Assembly (NCBI RefSeq): GCF_902859735.1
Contig: NZ_CADIJY010000009.1
Coordinates: 103,205-167,204, forward strand
Direction: 5' to 3'
Length of the DNA: 64,000 nucleotides
Source: Achromobacter aegrifaciens
GTDB lineage: Bacteria; Pseudomonadota; Gammaproteobacteria; Burkholderiales; Burkholderiaceae_B
Shown: positions 18,740-27,414 of the stretch, piece after piece
Layout: every line of letters begins with the position of its first letter
How positions within the stretch are numbered: the first letter of the stretch is position 1
Program-made: the position numbers and the translations under genes
The notes under the pieces: generated by a model
Told to the model about the DNA's origin: nothing
The model's database searches: none
What the model saw: only the letters and a program-made list of their open reading frames with translations

Positions 18740-19090
18740 TTGGGCATCCGTTAAAAGTCTTGGCAGGCCGACGCTTACGCGCGCGACCGGGCCGCTTGCT
18801 ATACTTGACGACCGCCATTTTAGCCCCGGTTGAGTTTTGGCTCGACATCGGGGACGAAGCCCCGGGATATCGTTGATGGAATGCGGGCTCGGAATGCGGG
18901 TTCGGGGCGGTCGGCGCCAGTGGGATTATGGCCCGAGGCCGAGATCGGGATCGAAACCGCGGGACCGAAATCGCAGTACCGAAATCGGCGGGATTGGAAT
19001 CCGACCCGGCGGCACGCGCCGAAGGTATTTTCCTTCGGCAGCAACTTTCCGCAACCGCCACGGAAAACTTAGATAAAGCCTATAAGCGCC
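18740..19090. other. Intergenic region with short tandem repeats before cysS
   Basis: 351 bases without a supportable gene. It contains two 13-bp tandem copies (AATGCGGGCTCGG 18880-18892, AATGCGGGTTCGG 18893-18905), three degenerate 14-bp tandem units built on GACCGAAATCGCAG (18949-18990), and a small CGGGG/CCCCG hairpin near 18849. The promoters of the divergent TPR gene and cysS must lie here, but no convincing -35/-10 pair was found. Confidence 0.6.
18949..18990 (+). repeat. Three degenerate 14-bp tandem repeats
   Basis: Units GATCGAAACCGCGG, GACCGAAATCGCAG and TACCGAAATCGGCG follow one another without gaps. They lie about 100 bases before the cysS start. Function unknown. Confidence 0.6.
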
Positions 19091-20529
<1,439 letters not shown>

Positions 20530-20545
<16 letters not shown>

Positions 20546-21210
20546 ACCCGCAGGACCCGCCCGCCATGTCCACCGTCGACCTCGAGATTCCCAAGCCCGA
20601 GTACTGGGAAGCCGCCGTAGCCCACCTGATGCGGCGCGACCGCATCCTGAAAAAGATCATTCCCCAGCATCCCGAAGTCTGGCTGACTTCGCGCGGCACG
20701 CCTTTCGTGACGCTGGCGCGGGCGATCATCGGGCAGCAGGTGTCCAGCAAGGCGGCCGACACCGTCTGGACCCAGTTCATCGAGGCCGTGGGCAAGCGCC
20801 CGACGCCCGTCGCCGTGCTGCGCGTCGGCCTGGAGGGCCTGCGCGCGGCGGGGCTGTCGCAGCGCAAGGCCGAGTACGTGCTGGACCTGGCCGTGCATTT
20901 CGGCGAACGCCGGGTCCATCCCGAGAAATGGGCGGCAATGGACGACGAAGCCGTCATTTCCGAATTGACCGCCATCCGCGGCATAGGCCGCTGGACGGCG
21001 GAGATGTTTTTGATTTTCAATCTGCAGCGGCCTGATGTCCTGCCGCTGGATGATCCTGGGTTGCTCAAGGCAATCTCGCTACACTATTTCAGCGGCGAGC
21101 CTGTCTCTCGCTTCGAGGCTCGCGAAGTCTCGTTGGCGTGGCAACCCTGGCGTACCGTGGCGACCTGGTATCTGTGGCGCAGTCTGGATCCGACTCCGGT
21201 CCAATACTGA
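20530..21210 (+). CDS. DNA-3-methyladenine glycosylase, HhH-GPD (AlkA-like)
   Basis: Base-excision repair glycosylase (226 aa). The helix-hairpin-helix lies at about residues 140-165 ([18 protein letters not shown]) and the catalytic Asp follows in VLPLDDPGL. The earlier [20 protein letters not shown] matches the family core. It lacks the N-terminal beta domain of E. coli AlkA, as do many short bacterial homologues. The first ATG overlaps cysS by 16 bases; an in-frame ATG at 20566 ([11 protein letters not shown]) is an equally possible start. Confidence 0.88.
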
Positions 21211-21246
21211 CGCAAGCCAGGCAGCCCATCTACGGAACCACACTAC

Positions 21247-22212
21247 ATGCGCAATACATTTCTGGAATTCGAACAACCGCTCGCCGAGCTTGAAAACAAG
21301 ATCGAGCAGCTGCGCTACGTGCAGGCCGATTCGGCCGTAGACATCTCCGACGAGATCGGACGTCTGCAGCAGAAGAGCCAGACCTTGGCCAAGGAAATCT
21401 ACGCCAAGCTCACGCCCTGGCAGACGGCCCTGGTCGCCCGCCATCCCCAGCGTCCCTACACGCTGGACTACGTGCGCGAAATGTTCACCGACTTCCATGA
21501 ACTGCACGGCGACCGCATGTACGCCGACGACCAGTCCATCGTGGGCGGCCTGGCGCGCTTCAACGGCACGCCCTGCATGGTCATCGGCCACCAGAAGGGA
21601 CGCGACACCAAGGAACGCGCCGCGCGCAATTTCGGCATGCCGCGTCCGGAAGGCTATCGCAAGGCCCTGCGGCTGATGCGCCTGGCCGAGAAATTCGGCA
21701 TCCCCGTGTTCACGTTCGTGGACACCCCGGGCGCCTATCCCGGCATCGGCGCCGAAGAGCGCGGCCAGTCCGAAGCCATCGGCCACAACCTCTATGCCAT
21801 GGCCGAGCTCAAGGTCCCCGTGATCTGCACCATCATCGGCGAAGGCGGCTCGGGCGGCGCCCTGGCCATCGCCGTGGGCAATGCCGTGCTGATGCTGCAG
21901 TACGCGACCTACGCCGTGATTTCTCCGGAAGGCTGCGCCTCGATCCTGTGGCGCAGCGCCGACAAGGCGCCCGAAGCCGCCGAGGCCCTGGCCATCATCG
22001 CGCCGCGCCTGAAGGACCTGGGCCTGGTGGACCGCGTGGTCAACGAACCGGTGGGCGGCGCCCATCGCGACCCGCGCGTCATGGCCCGCCTGTTGCGCCG
22101 CGCGCTGGGCGATGCCCTGCGCCAGCTCCAGGGCATGACGCCCGAGCAGCTCGTGGAGCAGCGCGTCCAGCGCCTGCTGTCCTACGGCGCCTACCAGGAA
22201 GTGCGCGCCTGA
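21247..22212 (+). CDS. accA: Acetyl-CoA carboxylase carboxyltransferase subunit alpha
   Basis: Alpha subunit (321 aa) of the carboxyltransferase that transfers CO2 from carboxybiotin to acetyl-CoA, the first step of fatty-acid synthesis; it works with AccD, not in this window. Hallmarks are [39 protein letters not shown] and [20 protein letters not shown] (oxyanion-hole glycines). Full length. It follows the glycosylase by 36 bases and precedes tilS, an arrangement common in betaproteobacteria. Confidence 0.97.
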   Translation: MRNTFLEFEQPLAELENKIEQLRYVQADSAVDISDEIGRLQQKSQTLAKEIYAKLTPWQTALVARHPQRPYTLDYVREMFTDFHELHGDRMYADDQSIVGGLARFNGTPCMVIGHQKGRDTKERAARNFGMPRPEGYRKALRLMRLAEKFGIPVFTFVDTPGAYPGIGAEERGQSEAIGHNLYAMAELKVPVICTIIGEGGSGGALAIAVGNAVLMLQYATYAVISPEGCASILWRSADKAPEAAEALAIIAPRLKDLGLVDRVVNEPVGGAHRDPRVMARLLRRALGDALRQLQGMTPEQLVEQRVQRLLSYGAYQEVRA

Positions 22213-22273
22213 AGCAGGCAGGGCGCCGGCATTCCCGCCGGCGCCGCGGCCTAGCGCCACGCGCCATCCCGCC

Positions 22274-23338
22274 ATGAACGCCCGCCCAGCGTCCGATCCT
22301 CCGCATCGGGCCTCGGCGGGCGTAGTTCATTCCCTTCCCGTGTCGGCCGAGCTTGCCGCGGCCTTGCGCCGCGCCTTGCTGGCCTTGCCCGAGCGTCCGG
22401 CGCGCATCGCCGTGGCGTTGAGCGGCGGAGCCGATTCGGCCATGCTGGCCGTGCACACGGCTCCCGTGGCGCGAGAACTCGACATGGATCTGGCGTTGTT
22501 CCATGTGCACCACGGCTTGCAGGACGCCGCCGACGCATGGACGCAGCATGCGCGCACGCTGGCGGACATGCTCGCGCTGCCGCTGTCGGTGGCGCGCGTA
22601 GAGGTGGCGCAGGCCGCGGGCAAGGGCATCGAGGCGGCCGCGCGCGACGCCCGCTACGCCGCACTGGCGCAATTGGCGCGAGAGCAGGGCGTGACGCATA
22701 TCCTGTTGGCCCATCATCGCAACGACCAGGCCGAAACCGTCCTGCTGCGTCTGCTGCGCGGCACCGGGCTGGTCGGCATGGCAGCCATGGCGCCGCTGTC
22801 CCGGCGCGATGGGCTGGTCTACCTGCGACCCTGGCTGGAAATCGGCCGCGAGGCGATCCTGCATGCGGCGGACGAGGTGGCGCAAGCCAGCGGCTGGAGT
22901 CCGGTGCAGGACCCCACCAATACCGATCCGCACTACACCCGGGCTGCCCTGCGCGAACTGCTGGCGCCGGCGCTCGATGCCCGCTGGCCCGGGTGGCGCG
23001 CCATCGTCGCGCGCCACGCGCGCCACATGGGCGAGGCGGCCGAGATTCTGGATGAGGTGGCGCGGGAGGATTTCGCCGCGCTCGATCCTTCTGATGACGG
23101 CGCCGGCTTTTCGCTGCAGGCGTGGCGCGGGCTGTCCGAGGCGCGGCAGGCGCACGTGCTGCGCCATTGGCTGGAACGCAATGGCGCCCGCATGCCGACC
23201 GACGCCAGGATGCGCGATCTGCTGCGTCAGCTGCGCGGGTTGCACAGCCTGGGCCATGACCGCCAGTTGCGGGTGGAACAGGCTGGCCACGTCATCCGCT
23301 GCCACCGGGGCAGGGTCTGGGTCGAACCCCGGGAATAA
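22274..23338 (+). CDS. tilS: tRNA(Ile)-lysidine synthetase
   Basis: ATP-dependent enzyme (354 aa) converting C34 of tRNA-Ile(CAU) to lysidine, which switches decoding to AUA. The PP-loop motif is VALSGGADSAMLAV, with HHGLQDAADAWTQHAR and LAHHRNDQAETVLLRLLRGTGL as further N-type ATPase elements. The C-terminal TilS domains are shorter than in E. coli (432 aa), as in many betaproteobacteria. The 61-base gap after accA carries a GC-rich hairpin (22222-22245) without a T-tract. Confidence 0.94.
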   Translation: MNARPASDPPHRASAGVVHSLPVSAELAAALRRALLALPERPARIAVALSGGADSAMLAVHTAPVARELDMDLALFHVHHGLQDAADAWTQHARTLADMLALPLSVARVEVAQAAGKGIEAAARDARYAALAQLAREQGVTHILLAHHRNDQAETVLLRLLRGTGLVGMAAMAPLSRRDGLVYLRPWLEIGREAILHAADEVAQASGWSPVQDPTNTDPHYTRAALRELLAPALDARWPGWRAIVARHARHMGEAAEILDEVAREDFAALDPSDDGAGFSLQAWRGLSEARQAHVLRHWLERNGARMPTDARMRDLLRQLRGLHSLGHDRQLRVEQAGHVIRCHRGRVWVEPRE

Positions 23339-23421
23339 GCGGATCAGCGCCGCCAATGTCCCCAAATAATCGCGCTGTGGACAGAATTTTGCACAAGCTG
23401 CGCAAATTTTTACCGCCGCGC

Positions 23422-23427
23422 TAGAAT
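23422..23427 (+). promoter_or_regulatory. Candidate -10 element for lysC
   Basis: TAGAAT in a short AT-rich stretch between tilS and lysC, 52 bases before the lysC ATG. No good -35 at the right distance, so the call is tentative. Confidence 0.3.
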
Positions 23428-23479
23428 ATACGGCTTTGCCCGTCAACCTTTTGCGGCGGGTTCCCAGCCAGAGTACGAG

Positions 23480-24745
23480 ATGTCCCTGATCGTTCACAAA
23501 TATGGCGGTACTTCGATGGGCTCGGTCGAGCGCATCAAGAACGTGGCGCGTCGCGTCGCGAAGTGGCACGCTGCCGGCCACCAGGTTGTCGTTGTTCCGT
23601 CGGCGATGGCGGGCGAGACCAATCGCCTGCTCGGCTTGGCGCGCGAGATTACGCCGCAGCCCGACAGCCGCGAGCTCGACATGATCGCCGCCACCGGCGA
23701 ACAGGCCAGCAGCGGCCTGCTGGCCATCGCGCTGCAGGCCGAAGGCGTGCCGGCGCGCAGCTATGCCGGTTGGCAAGTGCCCGTGCGCACCGATTCGTCG
23801 TTCACCAAGGCGCGCATCTCGTCGATCGACGACGAGCGCATCCGCGCCGATCTGGACGCCGGCCGCGTGGTCATCGTCACGGGCTTCCAGGGCGTTGACC
23901 CGGAAGGCCACATCACCACGCTGGGCCGCGGCGGTTCCGACACCTCGGCCGTGGCCGTGGCGGCCGCCATCAAGGCCGACGAATGCCTGATCTACACCGA
24001 CGTGGACGGCGTCTACACGACCGATCCGCGCGTGGTGCCCGAAGCGCGCCGCATGGCCGTCGTTTCCTTCGAGGAAATGCTGGAAATGGCTTCGCTGGGC
24101 TCCAAGGTCCTGCAGATCCGTTCGGTTGAATTCGCCGGCAAATACCGTGTGCCGGTCCGGGTCCTGTCCTCGCTGACCGACCCGCTTATCCCGCTCGCAG
24201 AAGAAATGGTCTCGGGCACGCTGATTACTTTTGAGGAAGACGAAAAAATGGAAGCCGCCGTTGTCTCCGGCATCGCCTTCAGCCGCGACGAAGCCAAAAT
24301 CACCTTGCTGGCCGTTCCGGACAAGCCCGGCATCGCCTTCTCCATCCTGGGCCCGGTCGCCGCCGCCAACATCGACGTCGACATGATCGTGCAGAACCAG
24401 TCCGTGGCTGGCACGACCGACTTCTCGTTCACGGTCAACCGCAACGAATTCGCCCGCGCCGTTGATCTGCTCAAGCGCGAAGTCATCCCCGCCGTGGGCG
24501 CGCGTGAACTGTCCACCGACGAGAAGGTCGCCAAGGTCTCCATCGTCGGCATCGGCATGCGCTCGCACGTGGGCGTGGCCAGCCTAATGTTCCAGACGCT
24601 CTCGCAAGAAGGCATCAACATCCAGATGATCAGCACCAGCGAGATCAAGACCTCGGTGATCATCGACGACAAGTACATGGAATTGGGCGTGCGCGCGCTG
24701 CACAAGGCCTTCGGCCTGGACCAGGCGCCTGCCGAAAAGGCCTGA
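23480..24745 (+). CDS. lysC: Aspartate kinase (lysine-sensitive type, two ACT domains)
   Basis: First enzyme of the aspartate pathway to lysine, threonine, methionine and diaminopimelate (421 aa). The N terminus IVHKYGGTSMGS is the nucleotide/aspartate site; YTDVDGVYTTDPRVV closes the kinase domain. Two ACT domains follow (KITLLAVPDKPGIAFSILG and VSIVGIGMRSHVGVASLMF). An internal in-frame ATG at 24248 with a strong AGGA-type ribosome site would yield a 165-aa beta subunit holding just the ACT domains, as in alpha2beta2 aspartokinases. Confidence 0.96.
   Translation: MSLIVHKYGGTSMGSVERIKNVARRVAKWHAAGHQVVVVPSAMAGETNRLLGLAREITPQPDSRELDMIAATGEQASSGLLAIALQAEGVPARSYAGWQVPVRTDSSFTKARISSIDDERIRADLDAGRVVIVTGFQGVDPEGHITTLGRGGSDTSAVAVAAAIKADECLIYTDVDGVYTTDPRVVPEARRMAVVSFEEMLEMASLGSKVLQIRSVEFAGKYRVPVRVLSSLTDPLIPLAEEMVSGTLITFEEDEKMEAAVVSGIAFSRDEAKITLLAVPDKPGIAFSILGPVAAANIDVDMIVQNQSVAGTTDFSFTVNRNEFARAVDLLKREVIPAVGARELSTDEKVAKVSIVGIGMRSHVGVASLMFQTLSQEGINIQMISTSEIKTSVIIDDKYMELGVRALHKAFGLDQAPAEKA
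24231..24250 (+). promoter_or_regulatory. Internal ribosome-binding site and ATG inside lysC
   Basis: GAGGAAGA at 24233-24240 precedes ATG 24248, codon 257 of lysC, at the usual 8-10 base distance. It opens exactly before the first ACT domain (MEAAVVSGIAFSRDEAK). Confidence 0.6.
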
Positions 24746-24811
24746 TTCAAGACTCCGGCACGATTTTTTTTGCAATGAGTGCCCGATAGCGGGCAAGAGT
24801 GAAAAAAGTCG

Positions 24812-24820
24812 TGCTAGAAT
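24812..24820 (+). promoter_or_regulatory. Extended -10 promoter element for tRNA-Ser
   Basis: TGC-TAGAAT (TG-N-TAGAAT) ends 12 bases before the mature tRNA 5' end. No clear -35. Confidence 0.5.
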
Positions 24821-24832
24821 CTCGTTCTCTTC

Positions 24833-24925
24833 GGAGATGTGCCCGAGAGGCTGAAGGGGCTCCCCTGCTAAGGGAGTATGTGGCTAAAAACTGCATCGTG
24901 GGTTCGAATCCCACCATCTCCGCCA
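24833..24925 (+). tRNA. tRNA-Ser (anticodon GCT)
   Basis: 93-base class II tRNA with long variable arm. Acceptor strands GGAGATG (24833-24839) and CATCTCC (24915-24921) pair fully, followed by discriminator G and encoded CCA. The anticodon stem CTCCC/GGGAG encloses CTGCTAA, so the anticodon is GCT (reads AGC/AGT). T-arm GTGGGTTCGAATCCCAC is standard. Confidence 0.97.
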
Positions 24926-24962
24926 GATTCTCTCCGATCTGGCTTCGGTCAGCACCGGAGAT

Positions 24963-25000
24963 AAAAAACCCGCAATCGCGCAAGTGATTGCGGGTTTTTT
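24963..25000 (+). terminator. Terminator after tRNA-Ser
   Basis: A 15-bp near-perfect stem, AAAAAACCCGCAATC (24963-24977) with GATTGCGGGTTTTTT (24986-25000); T6 ends the stem. Works in either direction. Confidence 0.9.
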
Positions 25001-25065
25001 CATGGGCTCGCGGCGGGTCTGCGCCGCATGAGAAAATCGCTGATTCCCTTCCAGGCGCAGATTCC

Positions 25066-26130
25066 TTGAAACACCTGCTTGCCACGCTAGACCGGCTGAA
25101 CGATTTCGATGAAGTCATCGATGTACGCACGCCGCTCGAATTCGCCGATGACCATATTCCCGGTGCGATCAACGCGCCGGTGCTGAGCAATGAAGAGCGC
25201 GTGGTGGTGGGTACGCTGTACAAGCAGGTCTCGCCCTTCGAGGCCTCGCGCGTCGGCGCGGCGCTGGTGGCGCGCAATATCGCCGCGCATCTGGACACGA
25301 CCTTCGCCGACCGGCGCCAGGGTTGGCGGCCGTTGATCTATTGCTGGCGCGGGGGCACGCGTTCCGGCTCCATGACGACGATGTTCAACATGATAGGGTG
25401 GCGCGCGCGGCAGCTGGACGGCGGCTACAAGACCTATCGGCAGGCCACGCTGGACGCGCTGGAAAGCCTGCCCGCGGGCTTGCGCTACATCGTGCTGGCC
25501 GGGCCCACTGGCAGCGGCAAGACGCGCTTGTTGAATGCATTGGGAGAGGCCGGCGCGCAGACGCTGGACCTGGAGCGCCTGGCCGCGCATCGCGGGTCGC
25601 TGCTGGGCGCCTGGGCCGGTGTTGCGCAGCCCTCGCAAAAGGGTTTCGACACGCGACTTGCTCAGAGCTTGCGGGCGTTCGATGCGTCGCGGCCGGTGTT
25701 CGTCGAAGCGGAGAGCCGCAAGATCGGCGCGGTAGCGCTGCCTGCCGCGCTATTGAAGGCGGTGCATGCGAGCCCCTGCATCGAGGTCCGTTCCAGCCGC
25801 GAGGATCGCGCGGCCTTTCTGCAGCAGGACTACGCCCATCTGTTCGACGACCCTGCAACGTTCAAGGCGCAGCTTCAGCGCATGATCGGCCTGCACAGCC
25901 GCGAGCGCGTGAACGGCTGGCTGGCCTTGGTCGACAGCGGCGCGCGCGCCGAGCTGGCGCAGGAACTCATAGACCGGCACTACGATCCGGCCTATGCGCG
26001 CAGTTGCCATGCGCACTTCACGCAATTGCCGCAGGCGCTGAGCTTGGAATTCAGGCCCAATGACGGCGACGTCGTGGAGCAGGCGAGGGCGTTGCTGGCA
26101 AGAATGGATGCAAGGGCGGACGCCGCCTGA
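25066..26130 (+). CDS. selU: tRNA 2-selenouridine synthase (SelU/MnmH)
   Basis: Converts 2-thiouridine at the wobble position of tRNA-Lys/Glu/Gln to 2-selenouridine via a geranylated intermediate. An N-terminal rhodanese domain (EVIDVRTPLEFADDHIPGAIN, catalytic Cys in YCWRGGTRSGSM) is followed by a P-loop domain (VLAGPTGSGKTRLLN). I place the start at TTG 25066 (354 aa), since the frame upstream runs into the tRNA-Ser terminator and offers no ATG. No selD is visible here, so selenophosphate must be made from elsewhere, or the enzyme acts only as a geranyl transferase. Confidence 0.87.
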   Translation: MKHLLATLDRLNDFDEVIDVRTPLEFADDHIPGAINAPVLSNEERVVVGTLYKQVSPFEASRVGAALVARNIAAHLDTTFADRRQGWRPLIYCWRGGTRSGSMTTMFNMIGWRARQLDGGYKTYRQATLDALESLPAGLRYIVLAGPTGSGKTRLLNALGEAGAQTLDLERLAAHRGSLLGAWAGVAQPSQKGFDTRLAQSLRAFDASRPVFVEAESRKIGAVALPAALLKAVHASPCIEVRSSREDRAAFLQQDYAHLFDDPATFKAQLQRMIGLHSRERVNGWLALVDSGARAELAQELIDRHYDPAYARSCHAHFTQLPQALSLEFRPNDGDVVEQARALLARMDARADAA

Positions 26131-26176
26131 CTGCGGTTCATCGCGGGCGCCGTGGTCGGATAAATCGGTGCCCAAC

Positions 26177-26205
26177 TTGCGCGCTTCACGAAATAACGCT
26201 ATTAT
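26177..26205 (+). promoter_or_regulatory. Promoter of the first tRNA-Arg(ACG)
   Basis: TTGCGC (26177-26182), 17-base spacer, TATTAT (26200-26205); start expected near 26212, 19 bases before the tRNA. Confidence 0.65.
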
Positions 26206-26230
26206 TCAAGGCTTGCTTTCAAACGCGAAT

Positions 26231-26307
26231 GCGCCCGTAGCTCAGCTGGATAGAGTACCTGGCTACGAACCAGGGGGTCGTAGGTTCGAATCCTGCCGGG
26301 CGCGCCA
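26231..26307 (+). tRNA. tRNA-Arg (anticodon ACG), copy 1
   Basis: 77 bases; acceptor GCGCCCG pairs with CGGGCGC, then G-CCA encoded. Anticodon stem CCTGG/CCAGG encloses CTACGAA, so ACG (ICG after editing by TadA). Identical in sequence to copies 2 and 3. Confidence 0.98.
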
Positions 26308-26359
26308 AGTTTGAAGTAAGTGCAGTAGAAAACGCAGTAAAAACGGCAAGATTTTCTGA

Positions 26360-26365
26360 TATAAT
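26360..26365 (+). promoter_or_regulatory. -10 element before tRNA-Arg copy 2
   Basis: Perfect TATAAT, 17 bases before the tRNA; no clear -35. Read-through from copy 1 is also possible, as no terminator separates the two copies. Confidence 0.55.
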
Positions 26366-26382
26366 TTTGCCTCTTTGCCGGA

Positions 26383-26459
26383 GCGCCCGTAGCTCAGCTG
26401 GATAGAGTACCTGGCTACGAACCAGGGGGTCGTAGGTTCGAATCCTGCCGGGCGCGCCA
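26383..26459 (+). tRNA. tRNA-Arg (anticodon ACG), copy 2
   Basis: Identical to copy 1, with encoded CCA. It is followed by a terminator that is also duplicated after copy 3. Confidence 0.98.
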
Positions 26460-26491
26460 AGTTCACTTGGCCAATACAGCAAAGAAAATGG

Positions 26492-26524
26492 AAAGGCCTT
26501 TGATCTCGTATCGAAGGCCTTTTT
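26492..26524 (+). terminator. Terminator after tRNA-Arg copy 2
   Basis: AAAGGCCTTTGAT pairs with ATCGAAGGCCTTT (one mismatch) around a 5-base loop, ending in T5. Nearly the same sequence follows tRNA-Arg copy 3 at 30076-30108. Confidence 0.85.
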
Positions 26525-26539
26525 GTTTTGCGCCGCCAT

Positions 26540-27316
26540 CTAGAAGCGGATCGTCAGGCCCGCCATCGGCCCTTGCAGCACGGCGTCGAACTTGAAGCCG
26601 CCGCTGCTGTAGTCCACGCCCACTGCGCGATAGCCTATCGCCGCCGAGACATTCTTGCTGAAGTTGTAGCCGAGACCCAGGCCGACATCCCAATCCGCTT
26701 CTGCGCCGCCCGCGCCGATCAGGCCCCAGCCGGTGATGTAGTACTTCGAGCTCAGCATGTAGTTTCCGCGCACGCCCACCAGGCCGTCGACCCAGGTGGC
26801 GCCGTCGCTGCGCGTTCTGCCGTTCAGGTGCGAGCCCTTGAGCGTGATGTCGGTGTCGACCGACCAGACGCGCAGGCCTGCGACGACGTCCAGCTGATGC
26901 GGTGATTTTTCCAGCAAGGAATAGCCGACGCCGAGCAGTCCCGCGAACGTGGATGCCTTTACGTCCGCACTGGAGGCCAGGATGCCGCGCGGCGTATCTC
27001 CCTGTGTGCCGATCTTGGTGTAGATCAGGTCGCCGAATACGCTGTAGCGTCCTTTGCGCGCCTCGCCGATGAGCATCGCGCCGAAGTCGAGGTTGTCGAA
27101 CAGCTCGTCGAAGTCCGAGTGGATGTCGATGACGGGCGAGCGCGAATGGGATACCTTGCCGGAGAGGCCGGCAGCCCAGAAGTAGGGCGTGACCGAGAAT
27201 TGCCATTCGTTCGAAGGCACGGTACCCGCTGCGGAAGCGGGCTCCGCTTCGGCGCCTAGCGCAGTCCCGGCTTGCAGCAGCCCGCAGATCAGGCAGCCCA
27301 TGATTTTCTTTTTCAT
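26540..27316 (-). CDS. Outer-membrane beta-barrel protein of unassigned family
   Basis: 258-aa protein with a signal peptide (MKKKIMGCLICGLLQAGTALG, cleavage near GAEA). The mature part has alternating amphipathic strands with many aromatic ends (FSVTPYFWAAGLSG, YSVFGDLIYTKIG, YYITGWGLIGAGG, NVSAAIGYRAVGVDYSSGG) and ends in the C-terminal Phe signature MAGLTIRF used for barrel insertion. The function cannot be read from sequence. The start ATG follows GGGAGGG. Last gene of the minus-strand set DUF3313-DUF1254-barrel, inside the tRNA-Arg bracket. Confidence 0.75.
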   Translation of the reverse strand: MKKKIMGCLICGLLQAGTALGAEAEPASAAGTVPSNEWQFSVTPYFWAAGLSGKVSHSRSPVIDIHSDFDELFDNLDFGAMLIGEARKGRYSVFGDLIYTKIGTQGDTPRGILASSADVKASTFAGLLGVGYSLLEKSPHQLDVVAGLRVWSVDTDITLKGSHLNGRTRSDGATWVDGLVGVRGNYMLSSKYYITGWGLIGAGGAEADWDVGLGLGYNFSKNVSAAIGYRAVGVDYSSGGFKFDAVLQGPMAGLTIRF

Positions 27317-27336
27317 TGCAAACCCTCCCCAAACGG

Positions 27337-27367
27337 CAGGCGTGATGAATCGCATCCATCACGCCTG
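27337..27367 (-). promoter_or_regulatory. Strong stem-loop just upstream of the barrel-protein gene
   Basis: CAGGCGTGATG (27337-27347) and CATCACGCCTG (27357-27367) form a perfect 11-bp stem with a 9-base loop, 20 bases before the ATG at 27316 and without a T-tract. A second small hairpin (CCGGCC/GGCCGG 27382-27396) precedes it. It may protect or regulate the downstream message. Confidence 0.5.
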
Positions 27368-27414
27368 CGGTGAGCGCAAAGCCGGCCAGGGGCCGGTGCG
27401 GCGTAACCCAGGTA

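Noticed and set aside
22079-24568. An 829-codon frame antisense to accA, tilS and lysC
   Set aside because: It runs through three clear housekeeping genes, is Arg/His/Gly-rich low-complexity and has no domain; it is a by-product of high GC.
24988-25065. Upstream extension of the selU frame
   Set aside because: It begins inside the tRNA-Ser terminator stem, so it cannot be a normal translation start.
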